Positions 37,461-47,342 are shown, numbered from the stretch's first letter. The stretch is 64,000 nucleotides of DNA from an uncultured Sphingomonadaceae bacterium (GCA_947499255.1 CANMNF010000003.1:310001-374000); one strand, 5' to 3'. Program-made: numbers and translations. Notes: a model not told the origin generated them from the letters alone.

Positions 37461-37979
37461 TCACCCGGCTGCTCCTGCAATCGCGGAAGCGGGCATATAA
37501 AAGGTTCCAATGGTCCATAATCCGGCAAGCGAGATGGCCACGCCATAAGGGATACTGAGCTTGTCACGCTGGCGCCGCATGATGTGCCAGAAGCCAAATC
37601 CAAGAGTGAGCACACCGCCGAGCAAAGCCATCATCACCAGCAATTGCAGGTAAGCGACCGGCGCAATCCACAAGGCCAGCGCGGCGAGCAATTTTACATC
37701 ACCGCCGCCCATCGCTTTCATGGCAAACAAAATCGTAAGCAAAAGGAGCACCACGATAGCGAGCGCGAATTGCATCACGATGCTGGTGGGTTCAAAGAAG
37801 GTTGCGCCTTGCGGCAGGAACGGCATACCGCTCGACCACCAGAAAACTGGCGCGCTCAAGGCAATGGAACCATTAAGCCAATTGGCTATCTTGCGACTTT
37901 TCAGATCGGTGATAGCTGCAATAATCAGCGCGATTGCCAATGCGGCAAGCAAGCCATATTTGATCGGATCGTCTAGCAT
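37461..37979 (-). CDS. cpaA: Type IV prepilin peptidase CpaA (A24 family)
   Basis: Membrane aspartyl protease that cleaves the leader from Flp prepilin. 172 residues with about five or six helices. The first catalytic Asp is in ITDLKSRKIANWLN (about residues 22-35) and the second is in the GxGD motif MGGGDVKLLAALALW. This is the short form lacking the methyltransferase domain, as in TadV/CpaA. First gene of the cluster. No pilin gene is present upstream, where flp/pilA usually lies. Confidence 0.92.
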   Translation of the reverse strand: MLDDPIKYGLLAALAIALIIAAITDLKSRKIANWLNGSIALSAPVFWWSSGMPFLPQGATFFEPTSIVMQFALAIVVLLLLTILFAMKAMGGGDVKLLAALALWIAPVAYLQLLVMMALLGGVLTLGFGFWHIMRRQRDKLSIPYGVAISLAGLWTIGTFYMPASAIAGAAG

Positions 37980-38018
37980 GAAGCCCCCTGGGATTTCCCT
38001 TCGACTTCACTTGCTAGC

Positions 38019-39038
38019 GTGCATCACTTACCAAAAAGTAACCAAGGGCGGGAGGCTGGTATTAGGCAAAGCGTTCAAGAAATCGACACGCGCCCCGTAG
38101 CGCGCTGCATTCCCGCCACGGCTGTAGAGAGCAAGTGGACCGCATCTGATGGCCATTTGATCCGCCGGATTGATTGGCCCAGCCCTGATGAAGTTACGCA
38201 GACCCGCGGTAATCTGCTGTTTATGGCTGGTCGCGGCGATGCGTATGAGAAATATCTCGAAACGTTTGAGCATTGGCGTTTGCAAGGCTGGCGCGTGACT
38301 GCCTGCGATTGGCGCGGGCAGGGCGGCTCTGGCAGATTGGGCCAAAATAATGCTGGCCACATTGACGATTTTGGCGACTGGGTGGGTGATCTTGCGCTTT
38401 TTTGGCATGCTTGGGCGGCAGAACATGATGGGCCCAACGTACTGGTCGGTCATTCGATGGGCGGCCATCTGACGTTGCGCGCGGCAGTGGATAATGTGCT
38501 TAAGCCCAAGCCGGATGCCTTGGTGCTGTGTGCCCCCATGCTTGATGTGTTCCCCGAACATTTGCCGCTATTTGTGAAACGCGCCTTTGCCAAGGCCATG
38601 ATGAAACTGGGCGATCCGGGGCGGCCTGCATGGGGCTCTAAGGAAAAGCCTGTAACACTGATTAAAATGCGGCGGCATTTGCTGACCCATGATGAACAGC
38701 GATATGAGGACGAACAATGGTGGCGTGCGCAGCGCCCTGAGCTGGTTTTGGGGCCGGGAAGTTGGGGCTGGGTCAATGGCGCGATGGATTCAATTGCGCG
38801 TCTTAATCAGCGCGGCGCTTTGGAAGCGGTTGATATCCCTGTATTTATGCTCGCAACTTCGGCGGATAAACTGGTCAGCCCATCAGCCATTGCCCGCGCC
38901 ACGCGGCGTCTTGTTGATGTGGAAGCGCTGACCTTTGGCGATGAAGCGCGCCATGAAATCTTGCGCGAAGTGGATGCAGTGCGCGATAAGGCGCTGGCCG
39001 CTATCGATGATTTTCTGGAGCGGCGGGTTTCTGTGTGA
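38019..39038 (+). CDS. Alpha/beta hydrolase (serine lysophospholipase/monoacylglycerol lipase-like)
   Basis: Serine hydrolase of the Hydrolase_4 type, about 300 or more residues. The nucleophile elbow GHSMGGHL holds the catalytic Ser. FMAGRGDAYEKYLETFEHW and ACDWRGQGGSGR form the oxyanion region. The Asp is probably in ATSADKLVSPSAI and the His in GDEARHEILREVD. The only in-frame start before the conserved region is GTG 38019, which lacks a good ribosome-binding site, so the N-terminus is uncertain. The stop overlaps the next start as GTGA. Substrate unknown; a lipid ester is likely. Confidence 0.85.
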   Translation: MHHLPKSNQGREAGIRQSVQEIDTRPVARCIPATAVESKWTASDGHLIRRIDWPSPDEVTQTRGNLLFMAGRGDAYEKYLETFEHWRLQGWRVTACDWRGQGGSGRLGQNNAGHIDDFGDWVGDLALFWHAWAAEHDGPNVLVGHSMGGHLTLRAAVDNVLKPKPDALVLCAPMLDVFPEHLPLFVKRAFAKAMMKLGDPGRPAWGSKEKPVTLIKMRRHLLTHDEQRYEDEQWWRAQRPELVLGPGSWGWVNGAMDSIARLNQRGALEAVDIPVFMLATSADKLVSPSAIARATRRLVDVEALTFGDEARHEILREVDAVRDKALAAIDDFLERRVSV

Positions 39039-40171
39039 GCGATCATTTTGACATTGTCGTGATCGGCGCAGGGATGGCCGGGGCCAGCATGGCAGCGGAA
39101 CTTGCCCATGCCATGCCCGGCCAAGCGCGCATCCTGCTGGCCGAAGCTGAAGCGCATCCCGGCTATCACACGACCGGGCGATCCGCTGCGTTTTGGGAAG
39201 AATGCTATGGCGGGCCGGACATTGTCCCGCTCACGCTCGCCTCCGGGGATTACCTCAAGGATGGCGGCTTTTTGCATAGGCGCGGTGCGTTTTATATCGC
39301 GCGCGAAGATGCCGGGGCCGAAGTTGAGGCCTTTATGGACCAGTTTGCAGGCACCGGGGTCACGATTGAGAAGCTGGGCCGAGCAGCTATTGAAGGGCAA
39401 ATTCCCGGCATTCGCGCAGGGTGGACTCACGCGATTAGCGAGCCCAATTGTGCCGATATCGATGTCGCAGGGCTGCATCAGCATTATCTGGCGCGAGCCA
39501 AAGGCGGCGGCGTTGCATTGCGGGTTCAGCATCGCTTGTCCGCTGCCGAACGCGAAGGTGGCGGCCAAAGTGGGGGCTGGCGGCTGGATTTTGGCGCTGC
39601 GGGCGAAGTGCGCGCCGGGATCATCGTCAATGCCGCAGGCGCCTGGGCGGATCATGTTGCCAAGCTGTGCGGTGCGCGCGCCTTAGGCATTACGCCCTAT
39701 CGCCGCACTGTCGCGCAATTGCGCACTACGCCGCAGCCCGGCGATCACTTGCCGTTGGTGCTGGACCTTGGCGGTTCGTTTTATTTCAAGCCTGAGAATG
39801 GCCGCCTTTGGCTAAGCCCGCATGATGAAACGCCCAGCGCACCATGTGATGCTGCGCCAGAGGAAATAGATATCGCGCTGGCGATCGACCGGTTTGAACA
39901 GGTGGTGGATTGGCGCGTGGAAGCGGTTGAGCGCAAATGGGCAGGCTTGCGCAGTTTTGCCTCTGACCGGCGGCCTGTTTATGGCTTTGCGCCTGATTGC
40001 GATGGATTTTTCTGGTGTGCTGGCCAAGGCGGCTTTGGCATTCAAACCGCACCTGCCGGTGCGCGTTTCGCCGCGCAATTGCTGACCAATGCACCACGCG
40101 ATGCGATGACGCATACACTGGATGAAAGCCTGTACGCGCCGGCGCGATTTGCGCAGCCTGCGATCCTCTAG
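39035..40171 (+). CDS. FAD-dependent oxidoreductase, DAO family
   Basis: 378 residues. N-terminal FAD-binding motif DIVVIGAGMAGASMAAELA at about 5-23. GYHTTGRSAAFWEECYGG is typical of glycine/D-amino-acid oxidase-like enzymes. A later strand with IIVNAAGAWADHVAKLCG is the second family landmark, and GQGGFGIQTAPAGARFAAQL contacts FAD near the C-terminus. It starts at a GTG that overlaps the hydrolase stop, so the two are probably one transcript. The substrate (amine or amino acid) is undetermined. Confidence 0.88.
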   Translation: MSDHFDIVVIGAGMAGASMAAELAHAMPGQARILLAEAEAHPGYHTTGRSAAFWEECYGGPDIVPLTLASGDYLKDGGFLHRRGAFYIAREDAGAEVEAFMDQFAGTGVTIEKLGRAAIEGQIPGIRAGWTHAISEPNCADIDVAGLHQHYLARAKGGGVALRVQHRLSAAEREGGGQSGGWRLDFGAAGEVRAGIIVNAAGAWADHVAKLCGARALGITPYRRTVAQLRTTPQPGDHLPLVLDLGGSFYFKPENGRLWLSPHDETPSAPCDAAPEEIDIALAIDRFEQVVDWRVEAVERKWAGLRSFASDRRPVYGFAPDCDGFFWCAGQGGFGIQTAPAGARFAAQLLTNAPRDAMTHTLDESLYAPARFAQPAIL

Positions 40172-40228
40172 CCAATCTGGCTTCACCTGTTATGGTGCGC
40201 CTTGCCTATTCATTATAGAGGATCAAAA

Positions 40229-40405
40229 ATGGCTCATCATTTCCAGATTTATAAGGACAAGGCGGGCGAGTTCCGCGTGCGTTTCAAATATAATGACGAG
40301 ATCATGTTCTCGACCGAAGGCTACAGCTCCAAAGCGAGCGCCAAAAACGCCATCGCATCGATCCAGAAAAACGGCCCCGATGCCGACACTGTCGACGACA
40401 GCTAA
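40229..40405 (+). CDS. YegP-like small protein (DUF1508)
   Basis: 58 residues from ATG 40229 (MAHHFQIYKDKAGEFRVRF), preceded by AGAGGA; an in-frame upstream start at 40202 is less likely. The sequence FKYNDEIMFSTEGYSSKASAKNAIASIQKNGPDA is the single DUF1508 repeat found in YegP, where two copies are normal. Function unknown. It is convergent with rnhA, with a 10-base gap and no terminator visible. Confidence 0.85.
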   Translation: MAHHFQIYKDKAGEFRVRFKYNDEIMFSTEGYSSKASAKNAIASIQKNGPDADTVDDS

Positions 40406-40415
40406 ACGGCAAAAC

Positions 40416-40877
40416 CTATTCGGCGAAAGTTTCTTCGCCACCTGATTGAGCGCGTTCGGCCGCATCGCTTGCGAGACGGTCAACGCGCTCATTCTCTTCA
40501 TGGCCTGAATGGCCTTTGACCCATTCCCACGTGATATCGTGCGTTTTGACCGCTTCGATCAGATCGTGCCACAGATCGGCATTGCGCACCGGCTTCTTGC
40601 TGGCGTTTTTCCAGCCGTTCTTTTTCCAGCCATGTATCCACTTGGTCATGCCATCAATGACATATTTGCTATCGGTATAAAGTGTAACTTCGCACGGCTC
40701 GATCAAGGCATTGAGGCCGCGCAAAACCGCAGTCATTTCCATACGATTGTTGGTTGTATCCGCTTCACTGCCGGACATTTCTTTTTCATGTGGGCCTTTG
40801 CGCAGCAAAACGCCCCAGCCGCCCGGGCCAGGATTGCCTTTGCAAGCGCCATCGGTGAAAATCTCTACGCGGTTCAT
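40416..40877 (-). CDS. rnhA: Ribonuclease HI
   Basis: Degrades the RNA strand of RNA-DNA hybrids. 153 residues. [19 protein letters not shown] carries the first catalytic Asp, [13 protein letters not shown] the Glu, [12 protein letters not shown] the second Asp, and [15 protein letters not shown] the His/Asp region. Full-length, with a short acidic tail. The start overlaps the thrB stop by 4 bases, in the order ispH-thrB-rnhA common among alphaproteobacteria. Confidence 0.96.
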   Translation of the reverse strand: MNRVEIFTDGACKGNPGPGGWGVLLRKGPHEKEMSGSEADTTNNRMEMTAVLRGLNALIEPCEVTLYTDSKYVIDGMTKWIHGWKKNGWKNASKKPVRNADLWHDLIEAVKTHDITWEWVKGHSGHEENERVDRLASDAAERAQSGGEETFAE

Positions 40878-41884
40878 ACGCTTACCCCGGGAAATGCTGC
40901 GACGCCGCGCTTAGAATAGCAGTGCAATCTGCGGATGAAATCCATCGGGTCCTTTCGTGTTACCAAAGCGTCAGCTGGTGTATCGATCCAGTCAAATGCG
41001 CGGCTTGTGACGAAGCGCATTGCAGCGCCCCGGGCAAGCACCGGGAGCGCAGCAATCTCGTTTTCGGAAAGTTGGCGTACACTGCTATATCCGCTGATCA
41101 GCGCGGCTGCGATATCTTCGCGAAATGTCCCTCCCGCATCGGCAAAACACCATGCGGCATGGGTGACGGCTAGATCATATGCGAAGGCATCATTGGCCGC
41201 GAAATAGAAATCGATCAGGCCAGTAACCTTTTCGCCCAGCATCAAGACATTGTCCGGGAACAGGTCGCAATGGGAAACGCCGGAAGGCAGATCCTGCGGC
41301 CAATGCGCGTCCAGATAGTCCAATTCGGCAAACACCGCTGCGCCCAATCCCGGCGAAATTTCATCCATGTGCCCTCGCGTGCAATCCTGCGCTGCGGCCC
41401 GCCATCCTGCGGGGCCAAGCGTTTGTGTGCGGTTTTCGGGAAAATCCTGCGCGGCCAGATGAATACCCGCCAGCGCCGCGCCAACGGCATGCGCTTGTGC
41501 AGGGGTGGGGTGATCAATTGAAACGCCAGGCAGAAATTCGATTAGCGCTACGGCTTTGTCATCAAGCCAGCGAAAAGCCGCGCCCGATTTATCGTGGATC
41601 GTGCGCGGTACAGGGCACCCCTTGGCCGAAAGATGATCGAGCAGGCCGAGGAAAAACGGCAGATCATCCAGCTCAATGCGCCGTTCGTACATGGTGAGGA
41701 TGTAACGCGCGCCAGTATCGGCTGCGTTGTAATCCTTGCCGCCATTTTTACCACTGGTTTCGATCAGCCAGTTGGAATTGGAGACGCCCTCGGCAATGCC
41801 TTTGGCCGAAACAAGTTCGCCCACATCATATTCGCCAATCAAATTGGCCAGCGTTTCAGCGTTGAGATCGGTGTAAACCGCCAT
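40874..41884 (-). CDS. thrB: Homoserine kinase, APH-fold type
   Basis: Phosphorylates homoserine in threonine biosynthesis. 336 residues of the aminoglycoside-phosphotransferase fold rather than the GHMP fold of E. coli Thr[25 protein letters not shown] starts the family; [28 protein letters not shown] holds the catalytic HxDxxxxN and the metal-binding DFY. Nine bases after ispH and overlapping rnhA. Confidence 0.94.
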   Translation of the reverse strand: MAVYTDLNAETLANLIGEYDVGELVSAKGIAEGVSNSNWLIETSGKNGGKDYNAADTGARYILTMYERRIELDDLPFFLGLLDHLSAKGCPVPRTIHDKSGAAFRWLDDKAVALIEFLPGVSIDHPTPAQAHAVGAALAGIHLAAQDFPENRTQTLGPAGWRAAAQDCTRGHMDEISPGLGAAVFAELDYLDAHWPQDLPSGVSHCDLFPDNVLMLGEKVTGLIDFYFAANDAFAYDLAVTHAAWCFADAGGTFREDIAAALISGYSSVRQLSENEIAALPVLARGAAMRFVTSRAFDWIDTPADALVTRKDPMDFIRRLHCYSKRGVAAFPGVSV

Positions 41885-41893
41885 ATCCGCGTA

Positions 41894-42868
41894 TTAGTCA
41901 GTCAGCTCACGAGGGAGCTTGAAGACCATCGTTTCTTCCGTGGTCACAACGCTGCGTTCTTCAACTTCGCGCAATTCGCCCAGCCGCGCCATCACTTCGC
42001 GCACCAAAGTCTCTGGCGCGGAGGCACCAGCGGTAATCCCAACGGTGCCGATGCCATCAAGCCATGCCGGATCGATCTCATCTGCACGCTGGATAAGGTG
42101 AGCATTCGTTCCGCAACGTTCTGCCACTTCGACCAGCCGCAGCGAATTGGATGAATTGGGCGCACCGATCACCAGCACCAGATCGCTGCCCGGCGCGATT
42201 TCCTTCACCGCAGCTTGGCGATTGCTGGTGGCGTAACAAATGTCTTCAGCCTTGGGGGCGACGATTTCGGGGAAGCGATCCTGCAACGCAGCGATAATGG
42301 CGGCGGTATCGTCTACCGAAAGAGTAGTTTGCGTGAGAAAAGCCAATCCTTTGCTTTCAGGCACGTCGAGTTTGGCGACATCTTCCTCGGTTTCCACCAA
42401 AGTCATCTGGCCTTCAGGCACTTGGCCGAAAGTTCCGATGACTTCGGGATGCCCGGCATGACCGATAAACAGGATATGGCGGCCTTTTTCGATCAGTCGT
42501 TCTGCCTGACGGTGCACTTTGGAGACAAGCGGGCAGGTTGCATCGACAAAGATCATTTCGCGCCGTTTGGCTTCGGCGGGCACAGATTTGGGAACGCCAT
42601 GTGCGCTGAATACGACAGGCGCATCATCGGGCACTTCGTCCAATTCCTCGACGAAAATCGCGCCTTTGGCTTTCAATTCATCCACGACATAGCGGTTGTG
42701 AACAATTTCGTGACGCACAAAAACCGGTGCGCCATAGCGTTCAAGCGCGCGCTCCACGATTTCAATCGCGCGGTCCACGCCTGCGCAAAAACCGCGCGGG
42801 GCGGCAATCAATACGGTGAGCGGCGGTTTGCCAGCACTATCATCACGAGCAGGAAATGGAGCGTTCAT
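41894..42868 (-). CDS. ispH: 4-hydroxy-3-methylbut-2-enyl diphosphate reductase
   Basis: Last enzyme of the MEP isoprenoid pathway, producing IPP and DMAPP. 324 residues. The three iron-sulfur Cys residues are in [34 protein letters not shown] and [25 protein letters not shown] and the C-terminal [17 protein letters not shown] also match. First gene of the ispH-thrB-rnhA operon on the minus strand and divergent from a lipoprotein gene. Confidence 0.97.
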   Translation of the reverse strand: MNAPFPARDDSAGKPPLTVLIAAPRGFCAGVDRAIEIVERALERYGAPVFVRHEIVHNRYVVDELKAKGAIFVEELDEVPDDAPVVFSAHGVPKSVPAEAKRREMIFVDATCPLVSKVHRQAERLIEKGRHILFIGHAGHPEVIGTFGQVPEGQMTLVETEEDVAKLDVPESKGLAFLTQTTLSVDDTAAIIAALQDRFPEIVAPKAEDICYATSNRQAAVKEIAPGSDLVLVIGAPNSSNSLRLVEVAERCGTNAHLIQRADEIDPAWLDGIGTVGITAGASAPETLVREVMARLGELREVEERSVVTTEETMVFKLPRELTD

Positions 42869-42966
42869 ATCGCAGTCTCTAGCGGTTGTCGCAGCGCGGC
42901 GAAAGGGTTAGGGCGTGCCGTGTTAAGCGAAAATGGTTGTCGCTGCTGATTTGACAAGGATTGTTC

Positions 42967-43617
42967 ATGACGTCTCGCAAAGCTCTCCTCACCGCTGCTG
43001 CTGCTGCGCTCGCGCTGTCGGCTTGCAAGTCTGAGGGTGATCTCGTGATCGAACAAGGGGTTGGGATCACCGCGGTTCGCTCTGTTTGCCCGGCAGTGGG
43101 CGTTCCTGAATTTACCGGTGATATAACCTTGTTCAACGCTGAAGGCGCACGCACAGCCGATGCGCTTGATGTGGTGGCCGCGATCACCAATGTGCGCTCT
43201 GACTGCAATCAAACGGGCGATCAGGTTTATACCACCGCGACATTCGATGTTTTTGCCAGCCGCCGCGATACCAACGGTGCGCGCACGGTTGAGCTGCCGT
43301 ATTATTCCACCGTTATGCGCGGTTCCAGTTCGGTTGTGGCCAAACGCCTGGGCACCATCACCATTGCTTTTGCCGATGGGCAGGCACGAGCGCAAGGCTC
43401 TGGCACGGCAGGTGCTTACGTTAACAAGGATGAGGCAACTTTGCCCGATGATATCCGCGACCGCATCACCCGGCGACGGCGCGCCGGTGATCAATCGGCG
43501 GCCATCGATCCGTTGACCGAACCCGATATTCGCGCCGCTGTTGCAAGGGCAACGTTTGAGCTGCTTATCGGATTTCAACTGTCCGATGATCAGCTCGCTT
43601 ACAACGCGACGCGCTGA
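42967..43617 (+). CDS. Predicted lipoprotein of unknown function
   Basis: 216 residues from ATG 42967, with AAGGA upstream; a TTG two codons earlier is less likely. Signal sequence MTSRKALLTAAAAALALSAC with lipobox LSAC, acyl Cys at about 20. The body has GITAVRSVCPAVGVPEFTGDITLF and a predicted beta-rich fold with FDVFASRRDTNGARTVELPYY. The tail contains RRRRAG. Not an enzyme by any motif I can see. It lies between ispH (divergent) and argS. Confidence 0.8.
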   Translation: MTSRKALLTAAAAALALSACKSEGDLVIEQGVGITAVRSVCPAVGVPEFTGDITLFNAEGARTADALDVVAAITNVRSDCNQTGDQVYTTATFDVFASRRDTNGARTVELPYYSTVMRGSSSVVAKRLGTITIAFADGQARAQGSGTAGAYVNKDEATLPDDIRDRITRRRRAGDQSAAIDPLTEPDIRAAVARATFELLIGFQLSDDQLAYNATR

Positions 43618-43683
43618 TCCTCTCTTGAAATTATAGCTCGTCCCCGCAAAACGTGGAGGACTTGTTACCCGGAGGCTCTCGCA

Positions 43684-45450
43684 ATGGCGGGAGCGCATGT
43701 CATGACTGATACCAATACACTTTACACCGTCTTTACTGCAAAAGTGAACGCTGCCCTTGATGCGCTGGAAAGCGCCGGCACGCTGCCCGGCGATACACAG
43801 CGCACGAACATTAGTGTGGAGCCTCCGCGCGATGCTGCGCACGGGGATCTGGCCACCAATGCCGCGATGGTGCTGGCCAAACAGGCAAAAACCAATCCGC
43901 GCACCTTGGCCACCGCGATTGTGGAGCAGCTGTCTGCCGATCCGCAAATTGCCAATGCTGAAATTGCCGGGCCGGGATTTATCAATCTGCGCCTTGTGGA
44001 TGATATCTGGCTGACCGAGCTGGCCGCGATTGCTGCGCTGGGCGGGCAATATGGCCGCTCTGCTATGGGAGATGGCACAAGGGTGAATGTGGAATATGTC
44101 TCCGCCAACCCAACAGGGCCGATGCATATGGGCCATTGCCGCGGCGCGGTGGTGGGCGATGCGCTGGCAAGCTTGCTGGAATTTGCCGGCCACGATGTGA
44201 CGCGCGAATATTATGTGAATGATGCAGGCAGCCAGGTCGATACGCTCGCCCGTTCTGCACATCTGCGATATCGCGAAGCGCTGGGCGAGGATATCGGGAC
44301 GATCCCTGAAGGTCTGTATCCCGGTGATTATCTCAAAACAGTGGGCCAACACCTGGTGTCCGAAGTGGGTGACAAGTATCGCGATGCGCCTGAGGAAGAC
44401 TGGCTGCTGATTTTCCGTGCCGAAGCGGTGGATGCGATGATGGATATGATTCGTGCTGATCTGGCGCAATTGGGCATCGTGCATGATGAGTTTTCATCCG
44501 AAGCCGCATTGCAGGCAGCGAAAAAACCGGAACAGGCCGAGGCGTGGCTGCGCGCGCAAGATCTGGTTTACGATGGCGTTCTCGAAGCGCCAAAAGGCAA
44601 GACGCCGCCAGAAGATTGGGAGCCGGTTGAACTGCCGCTGTTTCGCTCTACCAAATTTGGCGATGATCAGGATCGCCCGATTAAAAAGTCCGATGGCAAG
44701 TGGACGTATTTTGGCGCTGATCTGGCCTATCATATGCAAAAGGCTGAGGATGCCGATGCGCTGATCGATATCTGGGGCGCGGATCATGCGGGCACTGTGA
44801 AACGGATCAAAGCGGCGGTTGCGGCTTTGTCTCAAGGGCAGGGAAAGCCGATCCCGTTTGACGTGAAGCTGGTGCAGATGGTGCAGCTGTTGCGCGATGG
44901 CGAGCCTGTTAAAATGTCCAAGCGTTCCGGTAACTTCATCACCATTGCTGATATGGTGGATGAAGTGGGCAAGGACGTGGTGCGCTTCACCATGCTGACC
45001 CGCAAACCCGAAGCGCAAATGGATTTTGACTTCGCCAAAGTGGTGGAGACGTCAAAGGACAACCCGGTCTTCTATGTGCAATATGCCCATGCGCGGATTT
45101 GCCGGGCCACAGCCAAAGCTGCCGAACAAGGCATTACGCCGTCTGATGACAATTTGGACCTTTTGGGAGCAGATGAGTGGAACGTCATCCGCCAAGCCGC
45201 GCAATTTCCGCGCGAAGTGGAAGCCGCGGCCCGCGCACGTGAACCGCACCGGATTGCCTTTTATCTCTATGATCTTGCAGCAGCTTTTCATGCCTATTAC
45301 AATTTGGGCAATGATTACCCGGAAAAACGCATCATTGTGGAACAGAATGCACCATTAAGCTCAGCAAGGCTTTTCCTTGCCGCACAGATCGGGCAAATCA
45401 TTCGCAATGGCCTCAACATCCTTGGTGTCGAGGCGGTCGAAGAATTATGA
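43684..45450 (+). CDS. argS: Arginine--tRNA ligase
   Basis: Class I synthetase that charges tRNA-Arg. 588 residues. GGAGG lies 8 bases before ATG 43684, which decides the start against an ATG at 43702. N-terminal Add-1 domain, then ANPTGPMHMGHCRGAVVGDAL with the HIGH-like motif, DLAYHMQKAEDADALIDIWGADHAG, VKMSKRSGNFITIAD with the KMSK motif, and the DALR anticodon domain at the C-terminus. First gene of an envelope/chromosome cluster. Confidence 0.96.
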   Translation: MAGAHVMTDTNTLYTVFTAKVNAALDALESAGTLPGDTQRTNISVEPPRDAAHGDLATNAAMVLAKQAKTNPRTLATAIVEQLSADPQIANAEIAGPGFINLRLVDDIWLTELAAIAALGGQYGRSAMGDGTRVNVEYVSANPTGPMHMGHCRGAVVGDALASLLEFAGHDVTREYYVNDAGSQVDTLARSAHLRYREALGEDIGTIPEGLYPGDYLKTVGQHLVSEVGDKYRDAPEEDWLLIFRAEAVDAMMDMIRADLAQLGIVHDEFSSEAALQAAKKPEQAEAWLRAQDLVYDGVLEAPKGKTPPEDWEPVELPLFRSTKFGDDQDRPIKKSDGKWTYFGADLAYHMQKAEDADALIDIWGADHAGTVKRIKAAVAALSQGQGKPIPFDVKLVQMVQLLRDGEPVKMSKRSGNFITIADMVDEVGKDVVRFTMLTRKPEAQMDFDFAKVVETSKDNPVFYVQYAHARICRATAKAAEQGITPSDDNLDLLGADEWNVIRQAAQFPREVEAAARAREPHRIAFYLYDLAAAFHAYYNLGNDYPEKRIIVEQNAPLSSARLFLAAQIGQIIRNGLNILGVEAVEEL

Positions 45451-45457
45451 GGCAGTG

Positions 45458-46198
45458 ATGGCCAAACCGGGTGACAAAGATCAAACGGCTGAATTTGAAG
45501 AACTCGATCAAGAGATTGAGGACATCAATCAGTCCGAAGCTAACGAAGTGCTTGAGGAAGAGCAGCTGACGTTAGCGGACGATGAAGAGCGCCTGCCGTG
45601 GCTGGAATCCGATGACGATGAAGATGATGAAGGCGGCGTCAACACCGGCTTTCTTGCAACAGTCGCGCTGATCGGATTGTTGATGATTGTGTTGGTTCTT
45701 GGCCTGATTTGGTGGTTTGGCCGCGATGAAAATGGCGATGGCCCGCCCGCTGACGGCAGCACTATTGCCGCGCCGCAAGATCCTTACAAAACCCGCCCTG
45801 ATGATCCGGGCGGCACACAAGTCTCCGGCACTGGCGATATGAGCTTCGCGCAAGGCGAAGGCGAAACGCGCGAATCACAGATTGCCTCTGATCCGGCACC
45901 TGCACCCGGCTTTAGCGATGCCGAAGATGACGGTGATGATGGCGATGGGGTTTCCGACACAAGCGGCGTTGGTGTGCAAGTTGGCGCATATTCCAACCGC
46001 GAACAAGCGCAAGCAGGCTGGAACACGCTGCGCCAACGTTTTGACGCGCTGGAAGGCGTGAACCGCCGCATTCTTGAAGCGCAGGTGGATGGCGCAACCG
46101 TTTATCGTTTGCAGGCCGTGGCCAGCGATGCAGAAGCCGCGCGCACTCTATGCAATGCCATCAAAGCTGGTGGCGGGGATTGTCAGGTCAAGAATTAA
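45458..46198 (+). CDS. SPOR-domain membrane protein
   Basis: 246 residues from ATG 45458, 7 bases after the argS stop. A strongly acidic cytoplasmic N-terminus (~60 residues with ESDDDEDDEGG), one membrane helix (ATVALIGLLMIVLVLGLIWWFG, about 66-87), a disordered linker, then a C-terminal SPOR domain (about 170-246) starting GVQVGAYSNREQAQAGWNTL. SPOR domains bind denuded septal peptidoglycan, so a role in division or wall remodelling is likely. Sits between argS and nagZ. Confidence 0.9.
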   Translation: MAKPGDKDQTAEFEELDQEIEDINQSEANEVLEEEQLTLADDEERLPWLESDDDEDDEGGVNTGFLATVALIGLLMIVLVLGLIWWFGRDENGDGPPADGSTIAAPQDPYKTRPDDPGGTQVSGTGDMSFAQGEGETRESQIASDPAPAPGFSDAEDDGDDGDGVSDTSGVGVQVGAYSNREQAQAGWNTLRQRFDALEGVNRRILEAQVDGATVYRLQAVASDAEAARTLCNAIKAGGGDCQVKN

Positions 46199-46322
46199 GC
46201 AAAGCTGCATCGCCTGATCCGCTTTGCGCGAAAGCTGGGTGCTTCCCGGTGGCCCACGTTTTCCCCGATAGGGCGCGACATGATGCTTGCCCGCATGGTC
46301 AGTTTCGTGCGAATTCTCTTTC

Positions 46323-47342
46323 ATGACGCCGGCGATATTCGGCCTTTCGGGTCCAACACTTTGCGAAAATGAACGCGCCTTTTTTCGCGATTGCGATCCG
46401 GCGGGCTACATCCTGTTTGCTCGCAATATCGAAACCCGTGAACAATTGCGCGCGCTGACCGATGATCTGCGGACCATCCATGGCCGTGACAAATTGCTGA
46501 TCTCCATCGATCAGGAAGGTGGCCGGGTCGCCCGCATGCAGCCGCCGGAATGGGATGCCTTTCCCGCTGGCTCTGCCTTCGCGGCTCTTTACGCCATTGC
46601 GCCTGCCAGCGCGATCGAAGCGGCGCGCTGCAATGCGATGATGCTGGCGCATGATCTGGCAGAAGTTGGCATTAGCGTTGATTATCTCCCACTGCTCGAT
46701 GTGCGGCAGGAGGGGGCCAGCGATGTGATCGGGGACCGCGCCTTGGGCAGCGATCCGATGCAGATTGCCGCGCTCGGCCGTGCGATCCTTGATGGATTGG
46801 CGCGCGGCGGCGTTACGGGCTGTGTGAAACATATGCCCGGCCATGGCCGCGCGCTGGTGGATAGCCACAAGGATTTGCCCGTCGTCGATGCGGCAGATGA
46901 AGAGCTGGAAACCGATCTTGCACCTTTTAAAGCCTTGCGCGATGCGCCTATCGGGATGTCCGCCCATATCCGCTACACCGCATGGGATACGGATAATCCC
47001 GCCACCCTTTCTGGAACTGTGATTGAGCAGATCATCCGCCAGCGGATCGGTTTCGACGGGCTGCTCCTGACCGATGATCTGGACATGGAAGCGCTGGCCG
47101 GAACAGTGCCTCAGCGCGCTTCACAAGCAATTGCAGCAGGGTGCGATATCGCTTTGAATTGCTGGGCGAAAATGGATGACATGGTGGGAATTGCCAAAGC
47201 GTTGCCATCGCTATGTGACAAAGGTGCGCAGCGTCTGGATGCGGCTTTAACCGCGCCGCAGGACGCACCTAAACTGCCGCCGCGCGAGCAGATGCTGGCG
47301 CAGCGCGATAGCTTGCTCGCACTAGCGGGAGAGGTTGCATGA
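46323..47342 (+). CDS. nagZ: Beta-N-acetylhexosaminidase NagZ
   Basis: Cytoplasmic glycosidase that removes GlcNAc from muropeptides during wall recycling. 339 residues from ATG 46323 (MTPAIFGLSGPTL); a TTG at 46287 is less likely. GH3 landmarks: LISIDQEGGRVARMQPP, CVKHMPGHGRALVDSHKDLPVVDA with the flexible His-Asp loop typical of NagZ, and LLTDDLDMEALAG with the nucleophile Asp. Neighbouring SPOR gene also acts on peptidoglycan. Stop overlaps scpA. Confidence 0.94.
   Translation: MTPAIFGLSGPTLCENERAFFRDCDPAGYILFARNIETREQLRALTDDLRTIHGRDKLLISIDQEGGRVARMQPPEWDAFPAGSAFAALYAIAPASAIEAARCNAMMLAHDLAEVGISVDYLPLLDVRQEGASDVIGDRALGSDPMQIAALGRAILDGLARGGVTGCVKHMPGHGRALVDSHKDLPVVDAADEELETDLAPFKALRDAPIGMSAHIRYTAWDTDNPATLSGTVIEQIIRQRIGFDGLLLTDDLDMEALAGTVPQRASQAIAAGCDIALNCWAKMDDMVGIAKALPSLCDKGAQRLDAALTAPQDAPKLPPREQMLAQRDSLLALAGEVA

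Noticed and set aside
42865-44484. A 539-codon minus-strand frame across the lipoprotein gene and argS
   Set aside because: Both plus-strand genes are clear, and the antisense product is His/Arg-rich with no motif.
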